From Parelaphostrongylus tenuis (taxonomy: Eukaryota; Nematoda; Chromadorea; Rhabditida; Metastrongylidae): a stretch of 64,000 nucleotides of DNA. The position numbers and the translations under genes are program-made. The stretch spans positions 124,001 through 188,000 of the forward strand of contig JAHQIW010000302.1 of assembly GCA_019055375.1 (NCBI GenBank), read 5' to 3'. The notes under the pieces are model-generated. The model saw only the letters and a list, made by a program, of their open reading frames with translations. It searched no databases and was not told the DNA's origin. How positions within the stretch are numbered: the first letter of the stretch is position 1; each line of letters opens with the position of its first letter. This document shows positions 1-14,384 of the stretch, in pieces.

Positions 1-1937
1 GTTGAAAAATGGTGTTAAAATGATGGTAAATAAAATCGCGCAATTGATACAATGCTTTAGTTAACCCAGGGCTCTCCTGATTCATAGAAAAGCGCGAGAA
101 GTAAGAGAAAATGAACATAGAATGCACCCTCAGATAAAGAATATCTTCAAACACTTGCCGACATCGATGACTTTAGTTGTTTTAGAATCTGTTTACTGTA
201 ATTGTTTTTGTTTTTATTGCACAACTTTTCATTGGACGTTCGCTGGCGATTAGCTGGGCAAATGTGTCATTGAGGTGACATACAAAGAGCCGCGCGGGAA
301 GATATGCGTCCTCCATTCGTTTTTCAATACCCAGCTTAAATTTTGAAAAATTGCAAAGTTTTCAGAAATAAGCAAAGTAGAATGCATCAGCACTTCAAAT
401 CACAAAGTCCACATAACTTCACATAACAGTACGTTTCAGCATCAGCTGATGTTACATATAGACGGCTCTTCATTTCTACCACATTAACTAAGTTCTCTAT
501 ATTAGTTTTCCATGAAAAAATGAAATTACTTTTTCAACAATTATTGTGAACTTAGTTGTGCATTTTATGATGCATTACAAAAACCTTGTGAAATCCGTAA
601 AACAATAAGGTTTTGTAGCGAAATCGAACGAAGATAATGATTTGAATATTAGGCAGAACTTATTCAGTGGGTTGCTTTGTCTTCTCGGGTTATGAAAGTG
701 TTTAATTGAGTAGACTAGTCCCAGTTTCGCCTTCGCGAGCTCAGAGAAAATGAATTCGCTAAGATGTCAGTTGTTGAGAATAAATGCAGCAGTAACTTTC
801 CGTGTCTGGTAATCAAGAATACAGTGATTTACATTAGATATTTGAACTTGGAAATGAAATGTATACGGTCCAATTCGACCGCTTATTGTGATGATCTTGG
901 ACATCATATACTTGGCTAGATTTGGTACTATGCTAAGACGAAACGATTTCCACGAAATCATGTAACTTTCTTTGTGTAAATAGAAACTATTCACGAGTTT
1001 TGAACGCTCATCGATGTGAAATCCACGACATAGAGTGAAACAAATCACGAAAGTGAAATTCAAAAACTACTAAAAATGCTAAAAATGGAATCACAACAAA
1101 CAACAGATTACGATAGAGCTGTGTGCTGATTCTATGAATTTGGATTTTTTCGGTCGGCCAGCCCACGTACGGCTTAATCAAACCGTCGTTGTGCTAATCA
1201 ACACAGCTGGTCAGAGAATAAATATAGGCTTAAAAATTGGAAGTGCTATACGAAAAAGTGACAGCAGAGCGAATACTTTTTATTTCATTAGTCACTAGTT
1301 AGAATTTTATCATTAATGGATGATAGTCTTTTTCAGCGACAACAAATCGGTAGTAAAATCCGTTCTTACTGTTCTAAAGTGTTTCTGCAAACACATCCTG
1401 AAAAATTGCTACTCGATTATACTACACTCGTTTTTTAGTATTTCAGGAATGCTTGGGATTTTCCATTTTCTTTAAGTCGTTAAGGCCTTAAAGCAAAAAC
1501 TTTGTTGAGAAGCACTGAGGTGCTCGATCAAGCGATATGTTAGGAGTGATCAGCTCTGTCTGCCTCTAATATCTCATTTTCGCAACTTGTTTCAACTGCC
1601 CACGTTCCATAATCCAAAATTTAAAAAAAAGTGTATTAACATTTTTCTAAAACATTTTTTCTCTAGTTTTTCCAAATATCCCGGGGATTACGAGAGGTCG
1701 CTTGCCTACCACTATTTTTCTGAATTCCTTAATTATGAATTATTGCTCTCTTCATGAGCCTAAACGAGGTCATCATTGCAATTTTAATTCTTAATAAGCG
1801 TATTCTAGCATTTATAACGTAAGTCATTAAGCTTTCGTAATATTATAACCACTCTGGTCCATTTTCATTCACTGAGTCTAAACTCGGTAAAATACTCTGG
1901 TTAAGCGGAACTGTTGAGTACTGGCTACTCAGTGCCT

Positions 1938-2324
1938 TCAAATTTTATTCAAAGAACGATCATCAAAGTTCATTGCATTTTCCCATAAAGTGCTTAGTGA
2001 TGATGTCAATGTGCGCCCTCTTTCAGTGATGGATTTTCGCAGCGGGATAACAGTTGTAATACGAGCCGAAAACGATGAAAAATGTGGTATGTACGACGAC
2101 ATCCGAATGAAATGTTTGATGATGGGAAACACAGACTGATTTTTGTAAGGTAACGAATACTGATCCTTGTCCCGGTCAAGTATTAACGATACATCAAAGC
2201 CTTTGATACTGAATTGACCTGGGACTGCCATCAAACTCTTGATTTTTTGTTTGTGCTCATTGTAACAGTTAACCACGAAATGATCGAATTCTTGAGCTCG
2301 CACGGTTGCGAATTGAGAAAACAT
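1938..2324 (-). other. Unrecognised open frame, possible exon or gene relic
   Basis: 128 codons open on the - strand, with a varied, protein-like composition (PGQFSIKGFDVSLILDRDKD; then YKNQSVFPIIKHF). Immediately upstream (2325-2440) a different - strand frame also reads like protein (VIASHDSLWTDCHNTLEF), hinting at a frameshift or a short intron. I do not recognise the family. It could be a decayed transposon ORF or a nematode-specific gene. Confidence 0.3.
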
Positions 2325-3486
2325 CGTCTACGTTCCTTAGTCTCATATTGGGATCATTTGATGATTTTTTTTCTCGGAATTCTAAAGTATTGTGACAGTC
2401 CGTCCACAGGCTATCATGGGAAGCGATCACTCGCTCATTTTCTTCTTTTGCAGCTCGGATTCATTCAGTACGACTGCAATTCTTACGCAAAAATGTTCTT
2501 TGAAGATGCCACTTTGTTTTGATTGTTTATTTGGGAGTAAAAAATCCTTTTCTGAATCTGTTCTGATGAATAGAAAGCTTACCCAACCTCAAATTCTTTT
2601 CATGAGCAATGTAAACGCTACCTGTTTGCTAAGCAAAAACGGCAGTTTAGTTAGGTTTGACTTTAGGTATGCTCGGAAAACGTACCAGCAACACAACGAA
2701 GTGTGAGATACGAGATCACGAGTTCTCGAAACTAATAGCAAATTATGGCTATCTATGACATTGCTGTAGGCAGCAGATATCTGGAGCCGTCCTGATTGAT
2801 AGACATTCAGTTTCTACAACTGTGGTTCGCTGTAAGTATAATTGTACATGTTGAAGAGCGTCTGGTTATTGACGCGATTTCTTGACAGCTTGGCTGATTT
2901 TCGATTTTATTTAGATATATTCGGGACGAGCACAATAAACTCCGTTTCTCATCTGACAGCACTTCAGCAAAGTATCTTTTTTTCAAAGTCTTCTGATATA
3001 TTGAAACAGCTCGAAGAATAATAGCTGTTCATCCAGTGGACTAAATGAGCACAAAACAGCGAATTACACTGAAACATTCCCGCACTTTGAAATAGTCATA
3101 TGTGGTCACTTCTATGGTTCACTTGAAATGCCACGAGGTTATCAAATAACATTTATTTAGTTAACGTTTGGATGCGTTCCCTTTCTGGATGCGCCTTCTT
3201 GTGAGCTGATGATTTGAGTCGACTGTCCACAGTAGCTCGTCCGTGTTCGTGGATCCTCGCTTTCGTTGTCGTTCAAGTCAGATCTTCTTACGTAGTACAT
3301 CGATTGAATGAAGAATCTGACTCGGCGATGTCGTTATGTACGGCGTGGTTCGTTTGGGAGTCACATGAAAGCACAACGCACAATAATAAGTTGAAAACCG
3401 ATTTTCATTTAGCCTCTGCATTACAATCAATTATAACACCTCTAATAATTCAGCTAATACCACGAGACTGAAGAAAAAGTTTATTT

Positions 3487-3511
3487 TAAATATATATATA
3501 TATATATATTT
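3487..3511. repeat. Short (TA)n microsatellite
   Basis: About 24 bases of uninterrupted AT alternation. Confidence 0.85.
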
Positions 3512-3741
3512 CAATGTATTTATTCCACTAGAGTCTTGAAAAAAGCGTAAGATGTAATAACAGTGTTATGAAAACCAATGGTTAATTAGCAGACGAGCCA
3601 TTCTGTTTGTAAGGGCATCGCCGACTAAGGCTCTCATCCAAGAGGTGCTGCACGCAAGGAAACTCGGACGACATCCGGACATGGGCGACAGCGAGGGCCA
3701 AAATTCACAACATGAACGAACGACTTTTAACATTCGTCTCG

Positions 3742-3785
3742 AATCATCAGCTTTGAAGAAGGCAACGATATCGAAATGTTAATGA
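3742..3785 (+). other. Hammerhead-like repeat motif, decayed
   Basis: AGCTTTGAAGAAGGCAACG is followed by ATATCGAAATGTTAATG. It is preceded by a short open stretch (about 3614-3740) that I could not match to a Penelope-like protein. Confidence 0.3.
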
Positions 3786-6700
3786 AACAAATCTATTATT
3801 GATAGGTAATATCGATAAAAATCGGTTTCTGAACCATAACCATGTCTAGCTGCGCAGAAAGTTCATTTTCACCAAAGCGGACATAAACAAAAATTTTATT
3901 CGTGAAAATTGCAAGAAAACGACGTGGTACTGAATGCAACACAAATACAAAAGTGATGGTGCTCATGAAGAGAAGCTGAAAACGACGTGATAAGTTTCAG
4001 CAAATTCGCATGCAAGCACCTTGAGCTCAAACAATCACAGCTTTCTGTTATAATATTTTTTTCAACAGAATTTCACCTTAAAGTATTTTGTTACTTTCCC
4101 GTTACACTGCACTAGATGAAAAGACGACCTCTCTCACTGGACAAGAATTTTCTTAGTAAGTGTTATAACCATTTGAAAGCTTAAATCTGCGGCTGCTGCA
4201 TTACATACACTTTTTTCAAAATGACCGATCTATAACGTCGCAGAACCTAAAACAAAAATATGTTGCACGCCGGCCGCGCTATAACTACTACTTTTCTGAA
4301 AGCACAGAAAGCACATGAACGTGAAGAAGTACCTTGTAATATCAGAGTATGTGGCTATATGTGGAGTTTCTTTCGAAAAGTAAAGAAATTCCTGATTGGA
4401 TGACAAAATCTGCAGTTTACGTATGAGCCGCTTGAAGGCATTTAATCGATCAATCGCGAAACGCCGTATCGAATCTACGGCCATCAGACTACCAAACAGC
4501 ACGTTTATCGATAGGCAAGGGAGCCGAGTATAAGAAACTCGATATTATTCTCCCTGCTACACCGCAGTGAAGCGGTCTTTTCAGAAAGTGAGCGCAGAAC
4601 TAGAATGGTCGGAACATAAGCTATCGAATGATTGCTAACAAATTCATTAAGGAGTTCTATCCTGCGAGTAATATGCGAGTGTGAGATGCAAATGTTTTCA
4701 TTCTACTAAAGCGATATAAAAAAAAGGTTTAAAAAAAACAGCGAAGTAGCGCAGTAGTCTCAGCTTCAAGCTTCGAATGAATACTCAAAGTGCATTAGAA
4801 GATTTTTGTCCAACAAGAGTGGCCGTTTCTCCAGCCTGTGTCGCCTGAAGGGAAAGACCCAGATTATTCGGAAAGCACGTTACATTATATGTTTTTTTGA
4901 ACCTGTTCACCGTCTACTCTTCCAGGAGTAATGAAATGAAAGCTTTACTTGGAGAGTATCACGCTATCTGCTCTGTCTTGATTGTGATTAAGTTCACATA
5001 ATTCTTATCATAGTAATTCCTTATTATGCGATAGTATCTCATATGTCCTTACTTAATACATAAAAGATATTGGGATGAAACTAAAGAATTGAGACAAGTA
5101 GTTGAGTTGGCTTGTGGAAGAGAGGATTTGGTAAAACAGTGAATTCATCTTTTGCTGTTCAGCGTTTTGCAACGGGAAATCGTAGACAGGATGCATTCGT
5201 GTATTCCATCACTGCCCGGAACAAACCTTCTATGTTTGAGTAGTAGCAGGTGCTCATTCTGTATGCCAGACGAAATAATTGGCTTCAGATCAGCAAATTT
5301 TCGGTAATAAAGCTGTTTTTATAGTTTTTCGTGATTTAATGGCTTAATTTAAGTAATTATTTAACAAATGTTTATCACCCAATCATCATCGGATGAAAAC
5401 ATAACCTTAATTTCAGTTGATAAGAGAGATATAGTCAAGAACAGGTTGAATTGCAAAAAAAATCACACACCAAATCGTTTGTTTTATTAGGCAAATCACT
5501 TTAATAATTACTTTTACAAGTGAAATTTTCGTTCAGAGAGATTTCACTTACCAAGTCAACGGTCTATTTATTGACAATGGGAAATATATCAATGTGAGAT
5601 TGATGATAGAAAAAATGCACCGGCATACTCTGGTTACCTCACTTTGCACACAATTTGTATTCGTACTTCAGCTTGTCGACACAAAAAAATATCACGAGCT
5701 CACTCGATACGTTGCAAGTTATTGATTGAGTTTTCTGCTTATACCCCAGTTGGAGGGCAAATTCAATGGAGATTTTTAGTATGCCTGCTAATATTTTAGC
5801 CATGCATCTGGCCTGTTATAGACACTATGCAGTGCAGTGCACGTGTTTTGCCTTGCAGCCTATTCAGATGTAGATTACCTTTCGTCTTGAGCCAATCCCT
5901 CTTGGGGAAGAACTTGCTTACATAGAGTAACCGGAGACGTAATATTTAAAATTTTCATGACTTAAAACCTATGTGTAAGTTTTACATAAAATCATGTGAC
6001 AATAAAGTGAAGTGTGTAGCACGAAATTCTTAGAAGGAATAGCAGCCACCATTTGTCGAAAACTTTTCTAGACACTTGAAAACACTGATATTCAAGAGTG
6101 AACTAAGAAGAAGATCATACTCTTGAATTCAACCTCCTCTGATCTCAGAATATTTCAGTTTTGCATGGTATCATGCGATTCGAATGCGTATTTATCGGTA
6201 AAGTTGAGAGTCGTTTCATTTATTTAGTATTCAAATCGTTACTTGAAAATATTATAAATCTTTACTTGACCTGTTATACGGTCGATGAATACTGAATCTC
6301 TATTTTGGGATTCTCTCAAGTTATTACAATTTTCAGTCGCTTCACTGCTACATAAGAGCTTGAGTAGGGTATTTTTGTGCTGAGGTTATAAAAGTATTTG
6401 ACCGAGTGAATTGGCGGAATTTGACCTTCTCATCTCTAAAGAAATCCCTAGAGTGTTAAACGATATTGTACCAAATAAATCCTCATGTTAGCAACTTCAT
6501 GTGCTTGCTCATCAAGAAATTTTATGAACTTTCAAAAATCCTTCCAACTGCGCTTTTGACACTAACTGATTATGAGAGAAGGCGTACAGTATGGGCTAAA
6601 TTTAGAATTTAATATGGACACTAGAAATTGCCACTACTTCTCAAACCTCCCATAACAACGATTTTACATGAATTGTGGAATATGTAACATAACATTTACT

Positions 6701-8059
6701 ATAATTGTTCATCAGGTGCTTTTGAAGTCACCGGTATCGTGAAACAAACTCACATTCTTAGCCTATGTCGCAGAGTGGTGAGATAGGAAATCTTTCTCCG
6801 CCTGATACCGGTACCAGACTTTTCTGGAAGGATAATCAGCACTAACGCGCTACAGCGGTGGGCCATCGCGAATCATTGTATAGGGCAGATATGCACTCGA
6901 TTAGCTCAAACGAAGCTAAAAGTTAGAGAAGATTGCATGGCGCATCACTCAGGGACTGATGAACGTCGAGAGCTTTTCCATCTCAGAAAGATACTGTATA
7001 TCGCTCTGTTACCGTATGCTTCGTCTATTCTTCTCCATGAGACGACCGTTTGACGACAGGATGCCGCTAATGAAAATTATCATAATGTGATGCGCTAAAT
7101 ACTGTCTGCCGAATTAATCGTCAATGTCGTATCAGTCGGTGTTCTGTGAGCATTAACCACCAGCAATGTGTTCGTCGTCGGTCATGTATCCATTGAGTAC
7201 CGTAGACGAGTTCGATTTGCATATTTACGCGCTTTGTTCACCGAAGTAATGGATGGTAGTCAATCAACAACCCCCGCACAGGGTGGTAATGGTTAGATTT
7301 TAATGGCTATCTAACCTCAAGTTGCAAGTTAATGAAGAAAAAACTGAGTGAAATGAACAGCACAGTCAACTGAAAAAGACGGAAACTCAAAAGTAATCCT
7401 GTTTGAATATGTGTGGGAATCAATCAACAGTACACTACGCATGTGAAGTCGCAAGAGCCTGGAGTGATCATTTCCTCATTCTTACTTAGAAACCTTCGTA
7501 CTATTAATCTGAGCAATGATTTGCCTATCAGTTAAAACGCATGTGAATAATTTAATTTCTCTGTCTGATACAAATGGCTTAAACAATTACACAATCCGCT
7601 CCACATAAGTTGTGAGGTGAAGCAGTTCCTTTTGCACTTACAATCGCCATTGATGGAAGTGATTGGGTTTGTGTCATGCTCAGCAGCGACTTAGAAATCT
7701 CTCATCCGCTATTTCCACTGTTTTCCCCATGCTGGTCTAGCAAAGCTTTTCTACAATTTCGAAATAGCCGTGTCACGACGAATCCATAAGTTTACCACAG
7801 GAAGTCAGCATCTCGTCTAAATTACTCATAAAATGGTTGCTTTCGAGTATACTTGTAATGTTGATCGATTATGGAGCAAGTAATAAAGTTATTTTTTTCT
7901 CCCTCACTAGCAGTGATAATCGAAAATGGCATTATGTTTCCCACGATATACCTCACTTGGGCTCCTTTAGAGCTGGTGCGATGACTCATCAAGTGCCGCA
8001 TGGTTGAAAGCACACAGACATCAACAGCGTACGCATACCCTCATGGAGAGGCTGATTCG

Positions 8060-8401
8060 GTGGCTGAGCCTCTCGATTCACCCGGAAATCCACAACACAA
8101 CAAATCCACAGCAGTAACATAGATGATGGATATCTCCAGAGAAACTTCAACGTATAAACTCGACCACTATTCTAAGCCAACGTGGGACACAACTTATGAA
8201 TGTGCCAGTGAGATTCTCCACAGCTTGGCGAGCTTCCAGGGCCATTAGCCTTCCATACAAATCTTCTCACTGTTGAAGTAAAGTAATTTGTTTCTCACGT
8301 CTTCTGACAGAGTATACTGTAAGAATGTGGCATTCAAAAATCCAATGAAAGCTCAAATGACCTATACTAGAATTATGCGGCAATTAGTAGAGCTGTTGGA
8401 G
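8060..8401 (+). other. Exon-like segments ending at a strong donor
   Basis: From 8133 to 8246 a frame reads SKPTWDTTYECASEILHSLA. From 8311 to 8401 another reads NVAFKNPMKAQMTYTRIMRQ followed by LVELLE and the donor GTAAGTG. The second has an acceptor TTCTGACAG at 8309. The two do not join in frame at the sites I tried. Protein-like but unassigned; could be a pseudogene. Confidence 0.25.
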
Positions 8402-10879
8402 GTAAGTGAATAAATGTAGTAGAAGTAGTTGACAGGTGCCACATCCCACTCACTGTGGCATGTAATAAGATAAGATGAAAAGTAATGATGCTCCTGTTTG
8501 TTTTTTAAATGTTCCTGGAATTTATAGTAGTCTTTCAGGCCTTCTTAGAGTTCTTCTTTCTTTGAATTGTTGTTCTTTTTTCAATTTTTTCATCATTGCC
8601 CAAAGATTTCTACATATGTTAAAATGGAAGGCGTAATGATTTTACTTGTACTTACGTAGAAAATTTTGATACCAATCCTCACGTGTATAGTAGTGTCCTA
8701 ATTAGCGTTGATCTTCGACGTAAAGAAGAGATTCATCTCCTTAAAAGCTGAAAACTGAGAGCAGATAGGGATTCTCAACAGTTCATATTGCTAAACACTT
8801 CAACATTTCCAAAAATCAAGAGAAATAACAAACCGGCTATTTTATATTTAATATTTCGGTCTGTGCTGATGCCTCTACACTCATTAGAAAAGTGGAACAT
8901 TGAGGCATTTCATGTGAGTGAGCAATAAGATTTGGACTTTCATATATTCAACTATGCCAGAATGTGCTGAAGAGGAAAACAACACACATAGATTCCTCGT
9001 CTTATGCATTCTATACGAGGGATACAAATTTTTGCAAGCTTCGGTTCTTTCTAATATACAAATTTCCAGAAATCATAGTTTCTCCCTATAATTTCCCTTC
9101 ATTTACATCAAAGATTTTTCTTTACAGTAGTCGAGATACAACAGCTTGATTTGAGATCCAGCCAATCTCTGTGATTGGTTGTTTTTTACCTAAAAAACGA
9201 TCCAAGAGCTGTTGAAGAAAGATATAGGTTAACGGCAAAAACTTGCAATATACAGCAATCAAAATCATTATGATAAGTTTGACTACTTCTAAGAAAGTGA
9301 GCTTTGAAGACGGTGATAACGACGTATATATTAGAAAGTTTGTGATATGGTATAGATGACGTAAAGAATGCGCGAGTCTTCAGATGGATGAATCTTTGAC
9401 CGCCAAGGAATGTGCAATACATTCGAGCGTTATTAGTGCTGACTGAACATTTCTGACGTTTAGAATACTTGGTGCGGTCTATCGATGTATTTCTGCCGTT
9501 ATCCTCCCAGACAGTGCTGGTATTTGTGGAGTCTGGAGTGAAGGAAGACTTTGTAAGCGTGAGGTTCGGATTGAGCTACTGACCTCGTATATGCTGCATG
9601 ACACCTCTGACTGCTGCGTCACATACTACTTCAAAAGAGTGATACCCAACTGAAAGTGTATGATGAGTGTATATTTACAGTGTGCTAGAATAATACTTTG
9701 ATATCCGATTTTCGGAATTTGCATCATCCGTGAGCTGTCGCTCGATTTTCTTTCCTTCTTCTGCTTTTGATTTCGGCCTAACATCATCTCCAAAACAACG
9801 AGTAGGAAGCCCGGTCAACGATCCATCGCGGAAATCCATTCCATGGAAATGACATTGTGAGGGCCTGAAAACTCCCTTACAAATTACGTTGAGAAATCAT
9901 AGAATATCATATACACGGCCAGCAATATACCACTTGAAATATGTGCTGCGGACCGCATAACTACTGAAGACGGGCCATATAGGTATCTAAATAAGTAAGT
10001 AGTGTAGCATCCTGTAAAAAAGTTTATCAAATACTAATATTAAGAACGTGTAGGAAAATGAAGAGTTGCAGTAAAGCTACGATGTATTGCAAAAAGTGGC
10101 TATCATCTTCCTAAAAAATGGCATCGATTTGCTTAATGAATTTCTGTGAATATTTTGAGCTCGCAGGCAAGTGACAGCTCTTTTGAGCAGCTCTTTTTCA
10201 TGTCTCGTTACTATTTAGTGGCCAAGTCACCATAGCAGCTGTCAGGTTGATCCGAATTGAGATAATTATAGAAAATAATGTTTCATTTGGAATTCACGCA
10301 CAATTGCAGACGATGCCATTCATCATAGAATTAGGGTTGTTTTTTCGCGCATCACCTACACCGTGACATAGAACAACGGCAATTTGGCATACGGTAACAC
10401 AAAGGAACCCTTGATTATCGGAAATTCGCAACATGGATCCTTGTCATGGGTGTCGATTAAAACCTAGACACCATCAATTTGTAACATCCATGTCCTGGAA
10501 ACCATCGACAGATGGAGGAAGTGCAAATTCAAGGACTTGACGTTGTTCCTTCTCGATTAGGGGCTGTTTTCTGATATTGATTTGTGAATTTGTACGCTTT
10601 CGAACGATTCACTCATTTAATCTACAAAAAAGGAAAAATCTAATTTCTGAAATCCTCAGAATCACATCGTTCTTTCTTTATTCATAAAATGTGTTCAATT
10701 CACGTTTATAGCTTTGATAGAGTGAATAGTAAAGGTGAGTAAATTTCATTTCTTTCCTCTTTCCTTAGAAAAAAGTTCAACAATGTTCTCATTTGATCAA
10801 CACATGGATGACCAACCAATCACGGCGTGGCTAACTAGTCAACTGAAATCAACATTGATTTTAAAAACAAGAATGGAAT

Positions 10880-11165
10880 TCTTGGCGTTGATCAGTCTCT
10901 GAGGAGTGCACTATGCAATCGTTTCCTAGAATCGTTTCAGGTGATAGATTGCTTATTAAGCCTTTACATTGAATAACTCGTGACATACCGATGTATCGAA
11001 TCAGTGCTGCTATCTTCTCAGACAAGTCTGATACCATTCACCAAACCGGAGGGATGGAGAGGTCGGTGAGTCTTGAGCGCGCAATCGAACTATCGACAGT
11101 CGATTGGTCGATCATATGAGTGAGTCACAGAGCATCCTAACCACTGCGCTGCACCAGTTCATATC
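10880..11165 (-). mobile_element. tRNA-derived SINE-like repeat
   Basis: The - strand head (11165 to about 11060) has an A-box-like GCGCAGTGGTTAGGATGC and a B-box-like TAGTTCGATTGC at tRNA-like spacing. The body contains the shared CTGCTATCTTCTCAGACAAG and GCGTTGATCAGTCTCTG segments seen in other copies in this window. Confidence 0.55.
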
Positions 11166-12406
11166 GCCTCACGCGTTAATATCCACGTCTGTCACATTGG
11201 TCTGCTAATCAATAATCAATTTGAGTGATCTATTCTACGGTCCATAATATGGAGGAGATGCCCCTAGAAGAGCTCAAGGGGGCACAAAAATAACTGATTC
11301 AAAATTAAATGAAACGGCGGCAACTGTATATCAGTTCTCCTGGAATCGTCGTAGTTTTGGCTATGAATGATTGCTAAGAGCCTTGCAGAATTCCATTTAC
11401 ATGCCTAGCCGAACGAGCAAAGTAAGCTGAATGTGGAACATAATTTCATTATTTCTGCAGTGAACTAATAAGGCCTTTCCAGAAACCATTCAAAGGAATG
11501 AAATCGCATAAATTTAGGTTTTCGAACAGTTATGAAAATCTAGAGTAAAACTCTGTTCAGCGAAAGAGCCAAGCAAACACTCGTATGTAGTGTAGAACAC
11601 AAAAGTGATAAGGCGCTCGTTCAATCCGTTCTGCCAGTCTTCTCTTGCAATCAGTTAAAAAAAGCCGAAGGGGGTACCTTGTATCGACAACTTCAGAGAT
11701 TGCAAGAAGAAACATCTAAACCAGCATTCTACAACATTCATAAAAAGGATGAAATTCTCAAGCGGCTGCCGAAGTAACACTTAAAGTGTCCAGAGATTTT
11801 TCTGGAGGATGATTCGAGGAAGTGAATCAAATGCATGAACCGCTGTGATCCGCACTGCAGATCGTGATGACAGAGCGTGTAGCAAGAAATTGTATGTAAC
11901 ATGCTTGAATCAATTCAAAATCGCTTTAAAATTAGGGCATTCGCGTTAGTTGTGTTTGGAGTTTTTATCCCATTGCAGTGCCGATGCGTTCAACCAGTTC
12001 AAACCGTTCATCCAGTGCACTTCCAAAGTTTGACGAAATAATAATGTCATTGACTACTGTGATGAAAACATTCCAGATTCTTTGTGAGGACCTGCTTTAG
12101 GTTTGTTTATCATACAATTTTCATTGATAGAGTCTTTTCTCTATTTACAGGAAAGGATACGTAGTAACGCTTACCTACAAATTTCACAAATATACGGAAA
12201 TTACAGTACAATCATTTTTGATATCACATTGACCTTCGGCTCGTGGTATTTCATTTTCTTATACTGTAGGCTCTATGAAGTAGTGCCGCGCAGTCATTAT
12301 CGTGTGGCGGTTGGCAACAATCAGTTGTCGGTCACCTCAAATGCCCTCTGCTTATCAATTTTTACATCTCGTCATGTCATCGGTGTTTATGACTGACTTC
12401 CAGCAC

Positions 12407-12589
12407 TTAATCTACCGTCTCTGATATGTCATTTATGATGGCCGTGTGGTTGGCAGTGGTGGCGGCCGGCGTTTGATAACGTCTGCACATCAAACGCGCC
12501 GACGAGTTCAGTTCCATCGATGACATAAAACGGCACGAGTCAAGGTCGTGCTCACGAAAATCGCCAGTTATTAATCGACGTAACAGCAT
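12407..12589 (-). other. Unrecognised short open frame in a GC-rich patch
   Basis: The - strand reads SMELNSSARLMCRRYQTPAA then TTANHTAIINDISETVD and a stop. GC is higher than in the flanks over about 12280-12560. It may be a C-terminal exon or part of an unknown repeat; no upstream exon was found. Confidence 0.25.
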
Positions 12590-13794
12590 ATGAGCAGTGT
12601 ATCACGTCAGCTGTAACATTAACCCTTCAGGGACCATCATTATTATGTATCCAAGAACTCGATAAGAACATCAATCTTTCTTGTTCTCCAAAATCTGTCA
12701 CTGAAAGTGATATCATATCAAGCGTTTATATCATCAGCCAAAGCTGTGGATTTGGACGTAATTTTTGAATAGTCAGAAATTCTTGCAAAAAAATGTTTCT
12801 GGCACAAATTTGCAATATTTTAGGCATTTGAATCGCTCAGATGATCGAAATGCGTAGTATTCACGTTGGATTGCCTACAGTCGAAGATATTCCAAATAGT
12901 CAGCGAATTCTTGAACGATGAAGCGCAACTAGGTTTCGTAAGAAATCTTTGCTCGGAAAATCGAGCTGAATTCAGTTCCGTTTCTACCTAAGAATGCTCA
13001 ATTTTGGTGGTTGTTTACGAAGTGTAAAAGGTGAAAATCAGATTTAAATTATGAGCAACTACTTCTCTCACTTCTGACGTACATAAAGGCGTTGTGATTT
13101 CGTAGTCGATGAATAGTTCTGGATCTATGACCCACTAAGCAATTGAATTTCAGCAAAATATGTCTTAAATTTTGGTCTCTTTCAGTGTTTTTTTTGACAT
13201 ATTCGTGGCTATGTGAATCATACATAGATCAGCTTAGCTTGTAGAAAAGCTTATCAATCGAATCAACAACTGGTACGATCTACAGAACTTCGCCGACCAG
13301 TACCAAAATTAGTCATTGTGTCGAAATGACGTGAAGATTTCTCAGATCCTACAAGCATTCTTCTATCTTTTCCTTTCAAAATGACTTTCTTTATTTTACT
13401 GATTTGCTTTCTTCGAGGCTTTCATTTTAAAGACCAAATTGGTAGAAAAAGTAAAATTTCGTCTAGCACAGCGCTCGAGAAATACATCGAGAAATAAACG
13501 GTAAAAAGGAGCGCCTCTACTTGCGTGTGATTCTCCATTACACCTCAAGCTGATCTTCCTGATCTGAGACAGATATATTCTTATTGAGCCGTTCCATAGT
13601 TTTGCTATTAGGGCAGTAAATACCAAATTTATCAACCAAAGGTAACAAACTGAGTGATTTCGGTACCTTTCAATTGCGTATCCTCTTGCAAACATTTTGG
13701 TGTACAACTTGCCTATACTTGCTTTAAGGTGGATCTGTCTTAGGAACAAATCACGTGCAATTCAGGCACGAACGGAGGGTGTGAAAAATGCTAG

Positions 13795-14085
13795 TGAAAC
13801 GCTGCCCAAGATTGATAGAGATTCCTGTGAGCGGCTCGAGCGCGACTGACCCTCCACACCGTTCTCTCCAGCTTTGAACTTCGCAAACCATTTCTTAGCC
13901 GTCCGTTCTTCAATCGTATCATCGCCTCAAGCTCCATTAATCTTGCGCGCCGCTTCATTAGCAATTCTACGCACCGTTCGTGCTTGAGTAGCACTCGAAT
14001 TTGTTCCCAACCAAGCGCAATCTTTAGGCAGGTATATGCACGTTGTATACCAAAATGTACGCAAGAAGATGCGCAATTGAACAGT
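13795..14085 (-). pseudogene. Mariner transposase N-terminal (helix-turn-helix) relic
   Basis: With one frameshift and one stop, the - strand reads EQIRVLLKHER, then NEAARKINGA, a stop where Trp is expected, GDDTIEERTAKKWFAKFKAG, and a GVEGQSRSSRSQE block. This is the N-terminal DNA-binding region of mariner transposases: (E/A)AARKIN, then RTA/V-x-x-WFxxFK, then the basic R-S-x-R-x tail. The catalytic D,D34D region is not recognisable downstream (13.4-13.8 kb). Non-functional fossil. Confidence 0.75.
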
Positions 14086-14348
14086 ACCAAAATCGTGCGA
14101 TTTTTATGCTTTTGGTGGATAAATTTAGTCCTCATTGCTTAGTGCTTAAACTTATGGAACGACCTAATACTTATGCAAGATTTTGAACCATCTGTCCAGT
14201 GTATAATCGGAAGACATAACAAAACAGCTAGACGATGAGTGTTTTGAAATAAAGCTTTTTACTATGGAATCCAAAAATTTGTTCTATGCGTCTTTCTGTC
14301 AGGGCTATTTGAAAGTTTCTAACGAAGTAGATTACGAAAACTTAGACC

Positions 14349-14384
14349 TTTCCAGGCTCTGAAGAAGGCAAAACTAGCCGAACA
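14349..14384 (+). other. Hammerhead-like repeat motif, decayed
   Basis: CTTTCCAGGCTCTGAAGAAG is followed by GCAAAACTAGCCGAAC. Same motif as the 33.1-kb palindrome, with CTGAAGA in place of CTGATGA. No partner motif was seen nearby. Confidence 0.4.

Larger units (their letters stand above)
1..10860. other. AT-rich region without a nameable gene
   Basis: Apart from the entries at 1938-2324, 3487-3511, 3742-3785 and 8060-8401, I see no coding exon, RNA gene or clear repeat. A weak, inverted trace of the SINE-like body (GTCTGGTACCGGTATCAGGC on the - strand) lies near 6780-6860. 3190-3360 is a GC-raised patch with no recognised content. Confidence 0.4.

Noticed and set aside
13396..13749. 117-codon - strand frame next to the mariner relic as the catalytic domain
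   Set aside because: No D,D34D spacing or family residues could be recognised in any frame.
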